Assembly: GCA_947568835.1 (NCBI GenBank)
Contig: OX387604.1
Location: forward strand, 3,576,001 to 3,640,000
Length of the DNA: 64,000 bases
Source: Protonemura montana
Lineage: Eukaryota > Arthropoda > Insecta > Plecoptera > Nemouridae
Direction of reading: 5' to 3'
This document shows positions 37,231 through 49,189 of this stretch, piece after piece. Numbering within the stretch: position 1 is the stretch's first letter; each line of letters begins with the position of its first letter. The notes below the pieces were generated by a model. That model searched no databases, was not told the origin of the DNA, and saw only the letters and a program-made list of their open reading frames with translations. The position numbers were made by a program, and so were the translations under genes.

Positions 37231-37690
37231 ACTTATTATGATACAAAAACGCACAGATTAACACAACGCAATTGTTCTTTCTGCTTATTACAAAGTATGA
37301 ATTATAAAGAAAAAACAGTTTTTGGCGGTAGTATGAGAAATGCAATTTCCAGTTATTTTCAAATTGAAGCACTTAATTTTTGCACTATTGGATTGCGATA
37401 ATCTTTGAAAGTCACTATTTGGCGTGAAATGACTTGAATCTTCTGCCGTTAATATCGCCTGCTAACTTTGAGTTAAGGCAGACGACTTAACGACAAACTT
37501 TTTTCTCTAGCTTCTTTTTGTATTACTTCTTTCACCCCAAAACAGAAACCAACCAAAACTGGCAATTTTCTGACACTCTTCTCTGATCTGTGTCTGGTGT
37601 TTTACTGGACCTTGAAAACACTGACAAAATAATTGATTTGACTGACGGACTGATATCACGAAGAAACGAGTTCGCACACTTTTTTAACAA

Positions 37691-37722
37691 TGAACGACGG
37701 TTTGATTGAGTAGCGTTTTATA
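37691..37722 (-). promoter_or_regulatory. Core promoter of TMEM205: TATA box and initiator
   Basis: TATAAAA at 37722-37716 on the minus strand is followed 31 nt later by TTCATTG with its A at 37691, matching the arthropod TCA initiator at the expected spacing. It implies a 5' UTR of about 460 nt before ATG 37230, with at least one short upstream ORF (ATG near 37430). No other gene starts here on that strand. Confidence 0.55.
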
Positions 37723-38764
37723 AGCTGCGAAATTGGCGTCCCCACTCACTCCCTCCCCTCCCCCTACTGCAGCGTGACACTAGCCGACACTGCTTGCTGT
37801 CACTTTAATTCAGTGATAAGATCATTACTAACTAAGCGATGTGATTTCAGTTGCTACTTATAGATTTCGTATTACAGGATTAGATTTGATTAATTCTACT
37901 AGAAGGATTTTCGAGTATTTTCTTAACTTCCACAAATAGCTCGCTCGACGTCCGTTAATCGAGCCCTAATTCCGTGCTCCCTGTTCTGAATTTAGGAAAT
38001 GTGCTACCAGCCTCTCGTTGAATGTACATTTTCAAAACTTACTTTGAGGTATAAATATTGGTTAGGTGCAACCATTTATATCTTTATAGTTACTACGATC
38101 TTCAAGACTTATTTGCAAAAAAAAAATATTTGCATATTGCTTCCATTTTTAGCGACGTGCGATTTGCAACACATAAAATAAATAAAGCAATTCCAACTAA
38201 CACTCTTTAATTGAGACGCACAATAAACGAATTATATTTCATTCCACTTATCACATCAATTGTTGAATTTCTCTTATCTAGTAGTTGGCTTGTGTAGAAC
38301 ATGTGTTTCTCCCATATCTAAACAGTTGTTGTTAACTATATATTAGTTATTACAAGTTTTACTCACACCCTTGAAATTAAAGTGTAACAGTAAGTTACAA
38401 TTATCTGAAAGAGTATTGACATTCGAAGCTAACAATCCCTCTGATTATTACAACATGTTTTGGAAATATCAGATATGTCGACAAATTTGAAAGATAACCA
38501 ACATTTTCCATGATGCTCAGAATGTTAACTGTCAGTAGTTAATTTCAATCGAAGATAGTTTTTGGCAGAATTACTTTCTTCGATCCTGGTGGCTGGCAGG
38601 GATATTTTACGACCATCCCCTTCACCCACCTTCTGGTATAGTCCCACTACTACGTAACACACATATAGATTTCATAATCATTCCTTTGACCCCTCTAGTC
38701 TAGTCTAGCCCTACCACAAGGAAAGAGACCCAGTCGAACTATATATCTATATCCCGAACAGAAC

Positions 38765-38835
38765 TAGTCATATGTATGATGGTCACCCATTCAATACCCG
38801 ACCCAGCGAAGTGTTGCCTAACTTCGATTATCGCA
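38765..38835 (-). repeat. 5S-rRNA-derived SINE head
   Basis: The minus strand reads ATCGAAGTTAGGCAACAC, then GGGTCGGGTATTGAATGG and GTGACCATCAT. This tracks the second half of animal 5S rRNA (CGAAGTTAAGCAAC…GGGTTAGTACTTGGATGGGTGACC). It is followed by the family junction ATGACTAGTTCTGTTC, but the body is missing. Confidence 0.7.
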
Positions 38836-39016
38836 CGAAAACTGTGCCATACACATTTTCGGCGAGAGAAGGAAAAAAAAGTGATTGCTGGAAAAAGTGG
38901 AGGAAAAAATTGGCTTCGCGTGATCTCTTGGGCAAATTCCATTTCAATAACGTGGTTTACGACACAATATACAGTTGGCAATACTATTACGACTCGATTG
39001 AATGATAAAAAACAGT

Positions 39017-39050
39017 ATTGTAATTGTAATTGTAATTGTATTGTAATTGA
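39017..39050 (+). repeat. GTAATT hexamer repeat
   Basis: About five units of TTGTAA/GTAATT, like the microsatellite tail of some LINE/SINE 3' ends. The sequence to its left may be the decayed element. Confidence 0.6.
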
Positions 39051-40715
39051 ATTGAATGTCTTGACGTACTTAGGTAAGAACTGTGCATGTCAGTGAGTTC
39101 ACGATAGGGTAATGTTATGTGATTTGTTTGGCTAGACGCACATTGGCTGTTGTGGAGCTAAGGACGGGGTGGAGTGGGAGGAGGACATTGCCGTGATCCT
39201 TGTGATCCTTGTCCTTAGCTATACACGTCTATGCAATAATAAGCGAAAATGAACAAAATAAATTCTTTTTTTGATCTATACAATGAAGTTTATACATTTA
39301 AAAAACCATGTTGTCTATTCGCAAACTAAATTTGCGCTTAACAATTACTTAACCATAATTAATCTTAATTGAAAATTTCATGAGATATTCTCAGGATTAT
39401 ATTTTTCCATAAAAAATACTTCGGAATGGATTCCGCTAGTTATCTTTCACAGAAGTTGGGTGGAGTTTCCTCTCACATTGAAATATTCACAGTTTAATAT
39501 TTTATTTTTTAATTAATATTCATTAGGCAAGAAAGAGACATGTTACCTTGGACTCGGGCCTACCAGCCACGCAGAATTGTCGTCACAGTCAATGCCAATG
39601 TCAAATGAGACAGGTGAGACACTAAATAAAAACCAGTGTACAGCCTGGTCATATTTTCAATGGTCCATCCATAATGAGTAACGCGTAATGCAGAGCAATG
39701 CTCTGCATTGTAATTAGGGGTGGGGGTAGGGGGTATCAGATTCCTGGTGGGTTGCTTCCTGTGTTTGTTTCATGAGCCTATGATTTCAGCTGTGATCGTA
39801 GGTGTGTGGTAATCCTGGGCGTAATGACGCACGCGCATATGGCCTATAGTTGCCCATGGATACAATTTTTAGTTGAAATTTCCGCCAGAAATTTGAAGGA
39901 CAGTGAGAGGTCTTACCAAATGGGTTTTTGAGGACCACTTGGTTCATGTATCTAATTTTTGAAGTTCACGCTCGAAATGCAATTTTTTTTGTGAAGTTTT
40001 AAAATTAAATGTATACGATGAAGAGTAATGGACCATCTGAGTGCTGCATGGATATAAGCATTAACCCTCGTGAAATTTACAACTGATACCAAGAAATGAA
40101 AACAAATTTGAGACGTTTTTATACAGTTTTGCAAAATGTGAAGCAAATTGCAAGTAATTATATCAAAATAAGCTCCAAATTCTCGGGGCGTTTGTAATAT
40201 ATTCCAAAAATGTCAACAAATCAATTAAACTCATATAAAATATCTGCATGTTTCATTAAGAAAGAAAAGTGTACATACTTGTTTTATTACCATGAGAGTA
40301 CATGTGCAGGGAAGCACGGATTGATTCGCAGAAAAAAGTTCCTAATTGAGGCAATTCCTTAATATACACAGTTATGTGAAACTATGAATATTCAATAAAC
40401 ATCATTTAAACACGAACAATAATAATCCTCAATCAAAAGTCATAGAATAAAACACGTCATCAAATATGTTTACCTTTCAACCAACCATATCCCTTCTCTA
40501 AAGATTTTTTTCGACAATTTTCTTTTTAAAAAGAACTGACCGTGATCTAAGAGAGTTTTTCACTCAGCAATGATTCGTAATTTGTGGAAACTTTTGATTC
40601 GTACACTCTGCTCTAAGTGCACACGCTTATGAGTGTTTTATCTTAATGCCTGTCATTGATTAGAGATTTTGATTGATCTTTGAGAACAATGCCTGCTGAT
40701 TACACACCTTTATGT

Positions 40716-40755
40716 GTGTACATATATATATATATATATACATACATATACATAT
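40716..40755. repeat. TA/CA microsatellite
   Basis: Run of alternating TA followed by CATA units. Confidence 0.85.
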
Positions 40756-41587
40756 CCTTTTATGGTGAACCAATGGACTTCACGTTCTAACGAGGCACGA
40801 GCTGATTTCATTTCCACCCACCCTGCTGTCCATGGTAGGGGTGGAACCACCCACATCAATTCAATTGTAATATTGGGTCAATATTATTGTTTTCCCTCCC
40901 ATTCGTTTTACTCAACTCTTGGATATTTTTGTTTCTTATTCTATCTCTCTCTAATTTGGGCTTCCTTAGATTTTCAGAAACTAGGACTTGGTCTCAAAGA
41001 ATTAAACCTTGGAGAAAGGATTAAACCTTTTGAATCTAGATGCTAACTATTTATCATCCCATTACCAGAAAATTAAACAGATGAAAAACTCTGAGCTAAT
41101 GCTATCACGTCAAATTGAATTAATATTGCATGGGGTTAAATGTAAATCCCTTCTTTGTCAATCAGACAGCTGTTTTTTAGTCTCACCGCTGTGTCATGGC
41201 TGACTAAGACTGCACGTTGATAGAATTCAAACTGAACTTAAATTGAAACTGCAGCTTGTTTCAGAATAATCTGAGATAAAGATTTGTCACCAATTACATG
41301 ATTAAGTTTTTTTGTTATCTAATAATAATATCTTGTTTGGCATAATTTAATTGGTACTTTATTACCTGTAATATTTGGAACGTAACTGAAAAAAAAATCT
41401 GGCAATTGTTCTATCTTTTACAATTTTTGTACTAGCCGATTATAAGAATATGTATAAAAGATAATTTAAGGATCAGTTTATTGCTCTGATTGTTTATTTT
41501 TATCGATTGATTTTTTTTAGAAATTTACCTTTTATATACGTCTGTGAAATCTGATTTAAATTGCAAACGCTTGCAATACGAGATTGT

Positions 41588-41830
41588 TCGGTTGTGACGT
41601 GGTATAACGTCACTAGAATCAGAGTGACTGTGAGTACTCACAGCCTCATGGTTCTACTCCTTGGAGAACTGTCATTCTCATCAAATACACTATTCTCCTA
41701 TCAAAATTAATGTGTCCAAGTAGCTCAATGGATTAGAGCAACACCCGCGATAGGTGGAGATCGGAGTTCGAGTCCACGATTGGGCATCAATTTTTGAGAG
41801 GGTAGTCGTGTTGATAATAATAAAAAAGTA
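41588..41830 (+). repeat. tRNA-like SINE with conserved leader (copy 1)
   Basis: A leader at 41588-41713, including the 16-bp palindrome CTGTGAGTACTCACAG, precedes a tRNA-like module at 41716-41789. The module has an A box (TAGCTCAATGGATTAGAGC) and a B box (GTTCGAGTCC). The 3' end is A-rich (GATAATAATAAAAAA). The anticodon loop lacks U33 and the T stem is mispaired, so it is not a working tRNA. Confidence 0.8.
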
Positions 41831-42836
41831 CATACGTCAGTCAGCGCAATTGACATTTGCGAATTTCAACGAATTTTCGAGAAAGGACTCGTAAAAATTG
41901 TCAAAAATGTGTTATAAAAACGTTGGGGGGGAAAGGAAGTTTGTGCGCCATCTTCAAACATGTCTTCGATAAGTTTGTACAATTCTGAATGGATTAGATT
42001 TTAAAAAATGTCTAAAACAATTGTTTGCACTGATTATTATTACAAATCCATGTCAAAGCATTTTCATTCGTTGGACTGCGCACATTCTTCCCGACTGAAA
42101 TTCGCTTGAAATCAACTCTGGAGCCATTTGAATCCACTCGTTGCAATTTGTGGAAAGAGAACATCGACATTATCGTTTCTTTCTATTCGAATTTAGAGCA
42201 GCAAAGTGTTGTTTAGTTTCGATAATCGGATTAAACGCAAAGGCGACTTTCTACACTGTCAGTTTGAATTCCGGGTTCATTTCTTTGTACGAAACTAATT
42301 TCATTCCTCTATCACCCACAGTTGAGAGTTTTCGCTAATTTACTACGTAGGTTCCTTAAACCAGGGACACATCATGTGGTTACTTTTCATTAACATCAAA
42401 TTACTTGTCAATTTGCTTGAGCACCTGCCACTCAACCATGTGACAGATAAGGGCAAAGGCCTGCGAGGCCGTGCCCACTTAGCGACAAGTAAAGCCATGA
42501 AAACTATTCATTATTTAGGCTTCATATTTGAAGGTAAATATGCGGCAGAATGAACTGGTTACTTTATTAGCATATTTTCAGAGGCCTGGTCCACAACTTA
42601 AAGATCCATGCAGCTTACAAATTTAGCAGCTTTTCTGGGGTGAATTCCATGGAAATTACAAATGTAAACCATTATCATGTTTATAATACAGATTGGTTCA
42701 AAATGGTTCGAAAGTCCTAGCAATAAGTGGGTACACGGCAGGTTTTTGCGAGTTCGCTGCAAACATTTTAACTCACATTTGGTAACTAACCCGATTTGTC
42801 GAGCAAAAAATATACTGGTGTGCTTGTAACGTGAAG

Positions 42837-43263
42837 TAGTAGTCAATGCACGGGAGTGTACGCAGTTCACTCAATTACGTAGTGGTCAATGCAGGTGGGT
42901 GTACACATTCCACCCAGTGATGTAGTGGTCAATGCACGCGGGTGTACGCATTCCATACAATAATGTAGTGGTAAATGCACGTGGGTGTACGCAGTCCACC
43001 CAGTGATGTAGTGGTCGATGCACGTGGGTGTACGCAGTCCACCCAGTGATGTAGTGGTCAATGCACGCGGGTGTACGCATTCCATACAATAATGTAGTGG
43101 TAAATGCACGTGGGTGTACGCAGTCCACCCAGTGATGTAGTGGTCGATGCACGTGGGTGTACGCAGTCCACCCAGTGATGTAGTGGTCAATGCACGCGGG
43201 TGTACGCAGTCCACCCAGTGATGTCGTGGTCAACGCACGAGGGTGCACGCAGTCCACCCGCAG
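42837..43263. repeat. 43-bp minisatellite with 129-bp higher-order unit
   Basis: About ten tandem copies of a 43-bp unit (core GTAGTGGTCAATGCACG). The starts GTAGTGG at 42965, 43008 and 43051 are exactly 43 bp apart. Unit variants (CATTCCATACAATA versus CAGTCCACCCAGTG endings) recur every third copy, a 129-bp higher-order repeat. Because 43 is not a multiple of 3, the long minus-strand frames it produces cycle through three peptides. They are not evidence of a protein. Confidence 0.95.
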
Positions 43264-43534
43264 TACCACACATGCTGCTGACCTGCATTTTATTCATCTT
43301 CCTAATTTCACAGCGAATATGGATTTTGAACAGAAGTAATTTTTTTTGAACTATTAAATGTGTACGGTTAATCGATTTTAATTTGATCAGCCTATTTTGG
43401 AAGATGCAAAGGCATGCTATTTGACACGCTCTATTACAAATTGAGAGCACATGGTTAGACAACAGACAACAGACACCATAAATCCGCCCTTTGGAGGTCC
43501 TTCATCGTTATCCCACCCTGCGAGGGTGAAGTCT

Positions 43535-43612
43535 ATGAGACATGATAGCTCCGTTGGTGGAGCTCACCCGACCGACAGTTGGGAGGTACCAGGTTCGTAT
43601 CGGTTACAATCG
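43535..43612 (+). repeat. tRNA-like SINE head, second type
   Basis: The A-box-like TAGCTCCGTTGGTGGAGC and B-box-like GGTTCGTATCGG are correctly ordered and spaced. It is flanked by unrelated sequence and lacks the leader of the 41.6 kb family. Confidence 0.55.
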
Positions 43613-43899
43613 GTTACACATTTCTCCAGCCTAGCTCCCCTTCCATAATTTTCGTGAAGATTAATTAACAGTATGTCGTCGAAAATATGTTCAAGTTCAA
43701 TCGAACAATTGCATGGTATGGGGCCTGTGAAGAGCACGCCTAGTCTGACAGCTGTCAATCCTGTTAGCGAAAGCCCGTCTAGGCCTATAGGGTGATGTCG
43801 CCGTGAGTTGTCATGAGGACTGCGATATAACCTAGTCATTGACCTACTCCAAATCAAGGCCAAGGAATTCAATTCGGTCTCAACTATAAGTTAAGGTCT

Positions 43900-45005
43900 C
43901 AGAATAATGAACTATAAATTTGATCGAAATATTTATTTCCTTGCGATAATGATAAGAGAGTAGTGGTGCCTGTAGATACGTATAAACAAGGTGGAATTAT
44001 TTAAGTATCGAGGTAAAGTCCATTGGACTTTAGAGATAAAGTCGTACCTTTCTCTTCTTATCGTTTTACATCTGGCTTCCTCGAAGAACAGTCTGTTCTG
44101 AGTAGGTATAGAGTATTTCGCAACCCTTTCAATAGGTACATATCACAGTATCATAATCAATATTCAATAGTTAATTAAATCCGCACAGCAGTCAATTCAA
44201 GATAATTTATTGCGTATGTCAACTTGGAACTTGGAATCATTCGATGTTTGTACTGATATGATAGTAATTGTAAAAACTTCGAAACCCCCAGTCCCCACGT
44301 AAGGAAGCTAGTCAAACACCCTACATTCTAATCGAAATCTGCGACCAAGAGGTAGACTGACAGGTTACGCATGATTCCGCGAAGATACGCACGTGTGCAG
44401 AAATGTAAATATATGTAGTCGTGTTGCACTTTCGTGTGTTGGCGTAGGCTGAATGCATCACGTAGGCCACCCAGTGGCGAGCGGGGATGTCAAACATGTG
44501 TGCATGCTATGATATGGTGATTAGAATAGCACTTCTTCCGTGTAAAAAATATATGTTTTTGCTTCTGCTGCATGGTCACGTATTTCCTGTACTTCCGCAG
44601 TAAGATGCTAGTTGGCAATTTTAAAAGTGGCGATTGTTTGAGTATAAAGACATGTCAAAAATAAAATATTACTTTTAGTAGAATATGACCTGCAAGAATC
44701 TTTAAACTGTATATCGAAGGTAAAGGTCAAAGCTAGTTGCCTTTGTTTGTCAAATTAAAAACTTGTTAGGTATGGTATAATGGCACAAGAAATTTGCGTA
44801 TAGACGTAAGCAGGTACACAAGTTTGGCAGTTTCAAAATAAACAATTTTTAATATTTGTTTATTAAGGTAAAAACCTGATGATATGTTTTTTACAGCCTT
44901 TATACGATGTCCCTAACTTTCGTTTATATCAAATGTCATTCATAACTATTAAGTTGAGCTTTGAGGGATCTAGGTAGAAGTTTCCCGTTTAAATAAACTA
45001 TAGGA
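43900..45005. other. Intergenic, no gene seen
   Basis: No coding character, tandem repeat or recognised element. Confidence 0.4.
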
Positions 45006-45009
45006 ACCG

Positions 45010-45800
45010 AAAGGTCCTCGGTGTTTGAAACACCGATCCTTGTAAGATCATTGAAATTAAGCAACACTGAAGTGGATCAGGTATTGGATGAGTTCGGGAG
45101 TGAGGTTGGATTTTTTTATTATTTATTTGTGATGTTTAACGACGCACTGTTTTGACATCTGGCCCTGCGGCACTGGTCTAATGGCGTCAGTGAATGGGTG
45201 GATGAAGATGATGATAAACCTTGAAGGGAGGAGGGGAAACCGGGTGCCGGAACGTAGCCTACTCCTGTCGAAGGGGACCACCGGCTTAACGTCCCTTCCG
45301 AAGGACGGTACAACTCGAACAGCAGGATTCCTCCACATATCCATGCTGTCGAGAGGGTTATAAGCAAAGCGAATGAATTTGCTGTACTAACTTTCATCCC
45401 TCTAACCTCCCTCCCGAACAGTTCTGTTCGTTCTGTCAGTTCTGTTGTTTCCGACAGTTCGTCTGAACAGTTCGTTCTGTTCGGAGTTCTGTTCAGGAGG
45501 GAGGTTGGAGGGATGAAAGTTAGTACAACAACTTCACTCACCGTGCTTATCAACCTCTCGACAGCATGGATTTGTGGAGTAATCCAGTTGTTCGCGTTGT
45601 ACTGTCCTTCGGCAGGGACGTTAAGCCGGTGGTACCCCTGGTGCTTTTTGACAAGAGTAGGCTACGTGCCGGCACCTGGTTTCCCCTCCTCCCTTCTATA
45701 TTCATCATCATCCTCATCCACTCATTCACCGACGCCCTTAGACCAGTGCCGCAGGGCCAGATGTCAAAACAGTGCGTCGTTAATCACCACAAATCAATCA
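45010..45800 (+). mobile_element. Full 5S-headed SINE (+), interrupted by an antisense SINE
   Basis: The head at 45010-45098 contains CACCGATCCTTGTAAGATCA, TTGAAATTAAGCAACACTGA and GGTATTGGATGAG, a clear 5S rRNA derivative. The body start GAGTGAGGTTGGA ends at about 45110 and resumes after an insertion at about 45496 with GAGGGAGGTTGGAGGGATG. It then runs to the 3' tail (CAATCAATACAATG) at about 45800. The body blocks are the same as in the other copies, including GACGTTAAGCCGGTGGTACC and CAGATGTCAAAACAGTGCGT. Confidence 0.85.
45111..45484 (-). mobile_element. Antisense SINE copy nested in the 45010-45800 SINE
   Basis: The minus-oriented body reads from about 45420 down to an A-rich tail (AAATAAATAATAAAAAA) at 45111. 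It is flanked by an imperfect 13-bp target duplication, GAGTGAGGTTGGA on the left and GAGGGAGGTTGGA on the right. Its 5' end has GAACAGAAC repeats instead of the 5S head. With the plus body it forms a palindrome with arms of about 300 bp. Confidence 0.8.
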
Positions 45801-47533
45801 ATACAATGAAATCAAAATACCAATGAAATGGGTCTAGGAAACTGGAAAATGAAAACACGCAATTTTACTTAGCGGACAATTTTAAACAGGCAATTAAAAT
45901 GTCGCTTTGGATGTAATCTGTGATTTTTTATCAACTACATCGGTTAGTATGACAGGCAATTTGCCAAATGACACTGAAGTACAATAACATCACTAAGATT
46001 AAGGGATTTTTGGCGGAATTATTTTTTTGTCTGTATCGCACTGGTCGGCCATTTTCCTGTTTAAGCCTAGCGCTTCGTACCGTATACGCTAGAGTCTGTC
46101 GATATGATTTCCGGTATGGTCAGTGTCCGCGCGATAGGCACAGAGAGTTTGTCACACGCGGTAGAGCGCGCTTTGAGTGCGAGATATGCTTTTGTAATAG
46201 GAGATCCTCAACAAGTCAGTGTGCGGGTGATGGGGCAATGAGTGAGTGAAGTGGGTGAGCAGTGTCAGAACACGAGATTCAAGTGAGTGATTTGTGATAA
46301 TTTACTGTGTCGTGTGCACGGATGTACCTATACAGGAGAGCCGGCTGCTCCATTACCTGTGTTTGTTTCAGTTATGCCGGTGTGGTGGTCGGGTGTTTCC
46401 CCCTTGGGTGATGCCGATTTTCACTTTCACGACTGCATAATGCAGTAGTGCTTGTTCAGATAATCGCAACATTTAAAAATAAATGTTGCTGACAATGTGA
46501 TAAGTAGTATCATTTTGCAGCATGATTTAGGACAGCGCGTTAAATTGGTGGGATAAGTTCATCTGTTTTCTGACTGGAGTATATGCACTGCGTTCGATGA
46601 AGGAAGAAGCTGTGTCAGCTGTGTCAGCCATCGAGATATAGGCAGCAGTACATGCTCCCTGAGCCGGTCCACACCAAACATTAGCGCAAAGATCGTAGCG
46701 ATATGAACAATAGCAAGAACCCGAAACCAGCAAGCCCCTGGCCCTGACCTTGCTTGAGCGGCAGCGAGAGAGTTGACGCCACCGACAGTGGCGCACCATG
46801 ATGTAAATCGAAGTGATGCAACCCTAAACCGACAGCTACTCCTTGCTGCCATAACCTTCCAAAACAGCGCGCTTAAAACACTCTTGGTTACAGCGTGATT
46901 ATCGATGGTGTGGTCGATGTGTACCGCGGAGATGTCTTAAGCGCAAGAAGTAAGCAATAATCCCTAATGAAATGCAGATACAAACGTGCACTTATTTATG
47001 GCAGAGATGACATCACCCATATATAGTAATATTGTGAAATGGATTGTAGTTAAAACCGAATAAAAAGCAATGGGAGGCGGCATGGCCCCTGTACGGACTC
47101 TAAATGCTGAACCATTTTATGGTGTAACATACACCAGGTGGGGTTGAGAAATATATGGTACATGCATATCTGTTGCATCATTTCTGATGTAGGTATGAAA
47201 CCAGGACAAAACATTCGTCTGCACAGTTTTCTTGACTATCACTCACAGTCACCGACCACCACCACGTGCCACAGATAAATGAGGTGCTGCACCTATGCTG
47301 CAATGGTCGGCGCGCCACAAGCAAAACTCCATTGACAGGAATGTAGGGTTTACCACTAGCGGGGTGCTGAACAGTGTCGAGCGTGGAGGGTCAACTGGTG
47401 ACAGGGTGCACAATGCCGTCCAGCCACGAATCCGAGCGACACTAATGAGCGGAGGATGACGTCGATCGGCGACCAGCCGACCTAGTTGACTTCAAGCAAT
47501 AACGAATAGCCGCCCGGGAGAAATCTCACCAGC
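45801..47533. other. Intergenic with CpG-rich segment
   Basis: 46030-46330 is rich in CpG and ends in several GTGAGTG motifs, like a promoter/first-exon region. No downstream exon on the plus strand could be linked. Minus-strand frames at 46527-46852 show no recognised motif. Confidence 0.3.
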
Positions 47534-48208
47534 ATTGATTGATTGGTTATTGGGGTTTAACGACGCCCTGTGTTGACAACTGGCCCTGCGGCACTGGACT
47601 AATGGCGTCGGTGAATGAGCGGATGATTATGAGGATGATGATCAACCTAACCTAGCCACGAAAGGAAGAGGGGAAACCCGGTGACGGCACGTAGCGTACC
47701 CCTGTCGAATAGCACCAAAGGGACTACAGGACTAACGTCCCTTCCGAAGAACGGTACAACGCGAATATCAGGATTCCTTCATGATCCATGCTGTCGATAG
47801 GTTGATAGGCGAATGAAGTTGCTGTACTAAATGTCATCCCTCCAACCTCACTCTCAAACAGAATTGGTCATGTGTATGATATGCACATGTACATGATATG
47901 CTGTGATATGATATGATATGCATGTACATGATATGCACATGCATCTAGGTAGAATATTTGAATCCATTATTTGTTAAACCCTTTATTTTGTATGTATACA
48001 ACACATTTTTTTAACTCCTTGACAACTTTCAATGCTCGTAAGATTTATTTTTTAAAATAACTTGCATTAAGAGCGTGTAGATATGTATGCAATATGTACA
48101 ATGAAAGGAAAATAAATTGAAATTGAAAAAAAATTATGGTCACCCATCCAATACCTGACTCAGCGCAGAGAACCGGTGTTTCCAACACGCCAAACCGTTC
48201 TGTCGGCA
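47534..48208 (-). mobile_element. 5S-headed SINE (-), split by a LINE tail
   Basis: The body at 47534-47880 and the head at 48136-48208 belong to one copy. The head reads ACGGTTTGGCGTGTTGGAAA and ACACCGGTTCTC, then CAGGTATTGGATGGGTGACC. It aligns with the 5S rRNA 5' and 3' parts, with the central box shortened. The 255 bp between (47881-48135) is an inserted repeat and LINE 3' tail. Confidence 0.8.
47960..48135 (+). mobile_element. LINE 3'-UTR fragment inserted in the SINE
   Basis: Plus-strand AT-rich sequence ends in AATAAATTGAAATTGAAAAA, a polyadenylated retroelement tail. It lies between the SINE body and its 5S head. A short ATATG/ATGAT-rich microsatellite (47878-47945) precedes it. Confidence 0.6.
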
Positions 48209-48456
48209 TTGGTTTTGAGCAGGAATCTTCCACACTGGGCAACGCAAAGTTTATCTGAAGGTCCTACGAGGGAGAGCTACATGATCCGAAGATGGGAAGA
48301 GCGCCATCAGAGCAAAGTGGAAAGGGGAACCAACAAACGCCGTCGTCGCCAAAGGGTGGGCTACGCCTCCTATAGCTGTGCTTGCTGACTGGTGAGTTAC
48401 TACACGGTGATCTGGGCTCACTGACGCACTCAAAACGGTCAGCGATTTTGCTAGAA

Positions 48457-49188
48457 TTGATTGATATGTGGAGTCTAACGAGAACGACACACTGTTTTGA
48501 CACCTGGCCCTGCGGTACTGGTCTTATGGCGCTAGTGAATGAGAGGATGATGATGATAACATAGCCCAGAAGGAAGGAGGGGAAACCCGGTGCCGGCACG
48601 TAGCCGACTTCTGTCGAAGAGCACCAAGGGGACCACCGGCTTAGCGTCCCTTCCGAAGGACGGTACAACGCGAACAGCAGGATTCCTCCATAAACACATG
48701 CTGTCGAGAGGTTGAGCAAGGCGAATGAAGTTGCTGTACTAACTTTCGTCCCTCCAACCTCACTCTCAAACAGACTTGGTCAAGTGCATGATGGTCACCA
48801 GGCATTCTTGATTAACACATTTTTTATTTTAGTCTTAAAAATACATGTTGTCTGGTTTTTAAAATCATTTGGCAGTGCATTGAACAACTGTTGACCTAAA
48901 AAATTAACAGTTTTTTGACCTTTCACCAGAGGCTGCATGTCAATGTATAAATTGTGCCGTTGTCTGGTTGCATGAGGATGTATTTCACTTGTTGTAGTAA
49001 AATCTTCAATATGTAATTTGATAAAAACAAGTAACTTATAGATAAAAAGGCATGACATTGTCAGAATCAATAACTCTTTAAATATCTCTTTACATGAGGT
49101 TCTCCTTGGTAAGTGTAACATGTACTTATCTTCAGTGATCTCATGAGAACCGGTGTTTCCAACACGCCAAACCGTTCGGTTTGCCACT
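48457..49188 (-). mobile_element. 5S-headed SINE (-), split by a LINE fragment
   Basis: The body at 48457-48790 ends with the junction GGTGACCATCATGCAC. The remaining 5S head piece (ACACCGGTTCTC, GAGATCACTGAAGATAAG) lies at 49127-49188. The stretch between them is a LINE C-terminal fragment. The missing central part of the 5S sequence was lost at the insertion or fusion. Confidence 0.75.
48800..49126 (-). mobile_element. LINE C-terminal fragment
   Basis: Minus frame: RRTSCKEIFKELLILTMSCL, IHPHATRQRHNLYIDM, FNALPNDFKNQTTCIF. These are standard Jockey/CR1-like terminal motifs. It is in frame with the neighbouring SINE head by chance, which produces a spurious 223-codon frame. Confidence 0.8.
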
Positions 49189-49189
49189 T

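Larger units (their letters stand above)
37725..41585. other. Intergenic, repeats only
   Basis: Holds the SINE head at 38765, a GTAATT-type tail at 39017-39050, and a TA/CA microsatellite at 40716-40755. No supported gene. Confidence 0.45.

Noticed and set aside
41716..41789. Functional tRNA gene
   Set aside because: A and B boxes are good, but the anticodon loop lacks U33, the T stem is mispaired, and diverged copies occur at 56.7 and 57.6 kb, so it is a repeat module.
42867..43269. Long minus-strand frames with repeated HPRALTTTSLGG-type peptides
   Set aside because: They are translations of a 43-bp minisatellite. Two overlapping frames both look repetitive because the period is not a multiple of three.
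45010..45098. Functional 5S rRNA gene
   Set aside because: Diverged from 5S along its length, lacking the proper 3' end and fused to a SINE body.
45119..45826. Open frames at 45119-45553 and 45513-45826 as genes
   Set aside because: They fall entirely within the two opposed SINE bodies. The same peptides recur at 48264-48719 and 53984-54214.
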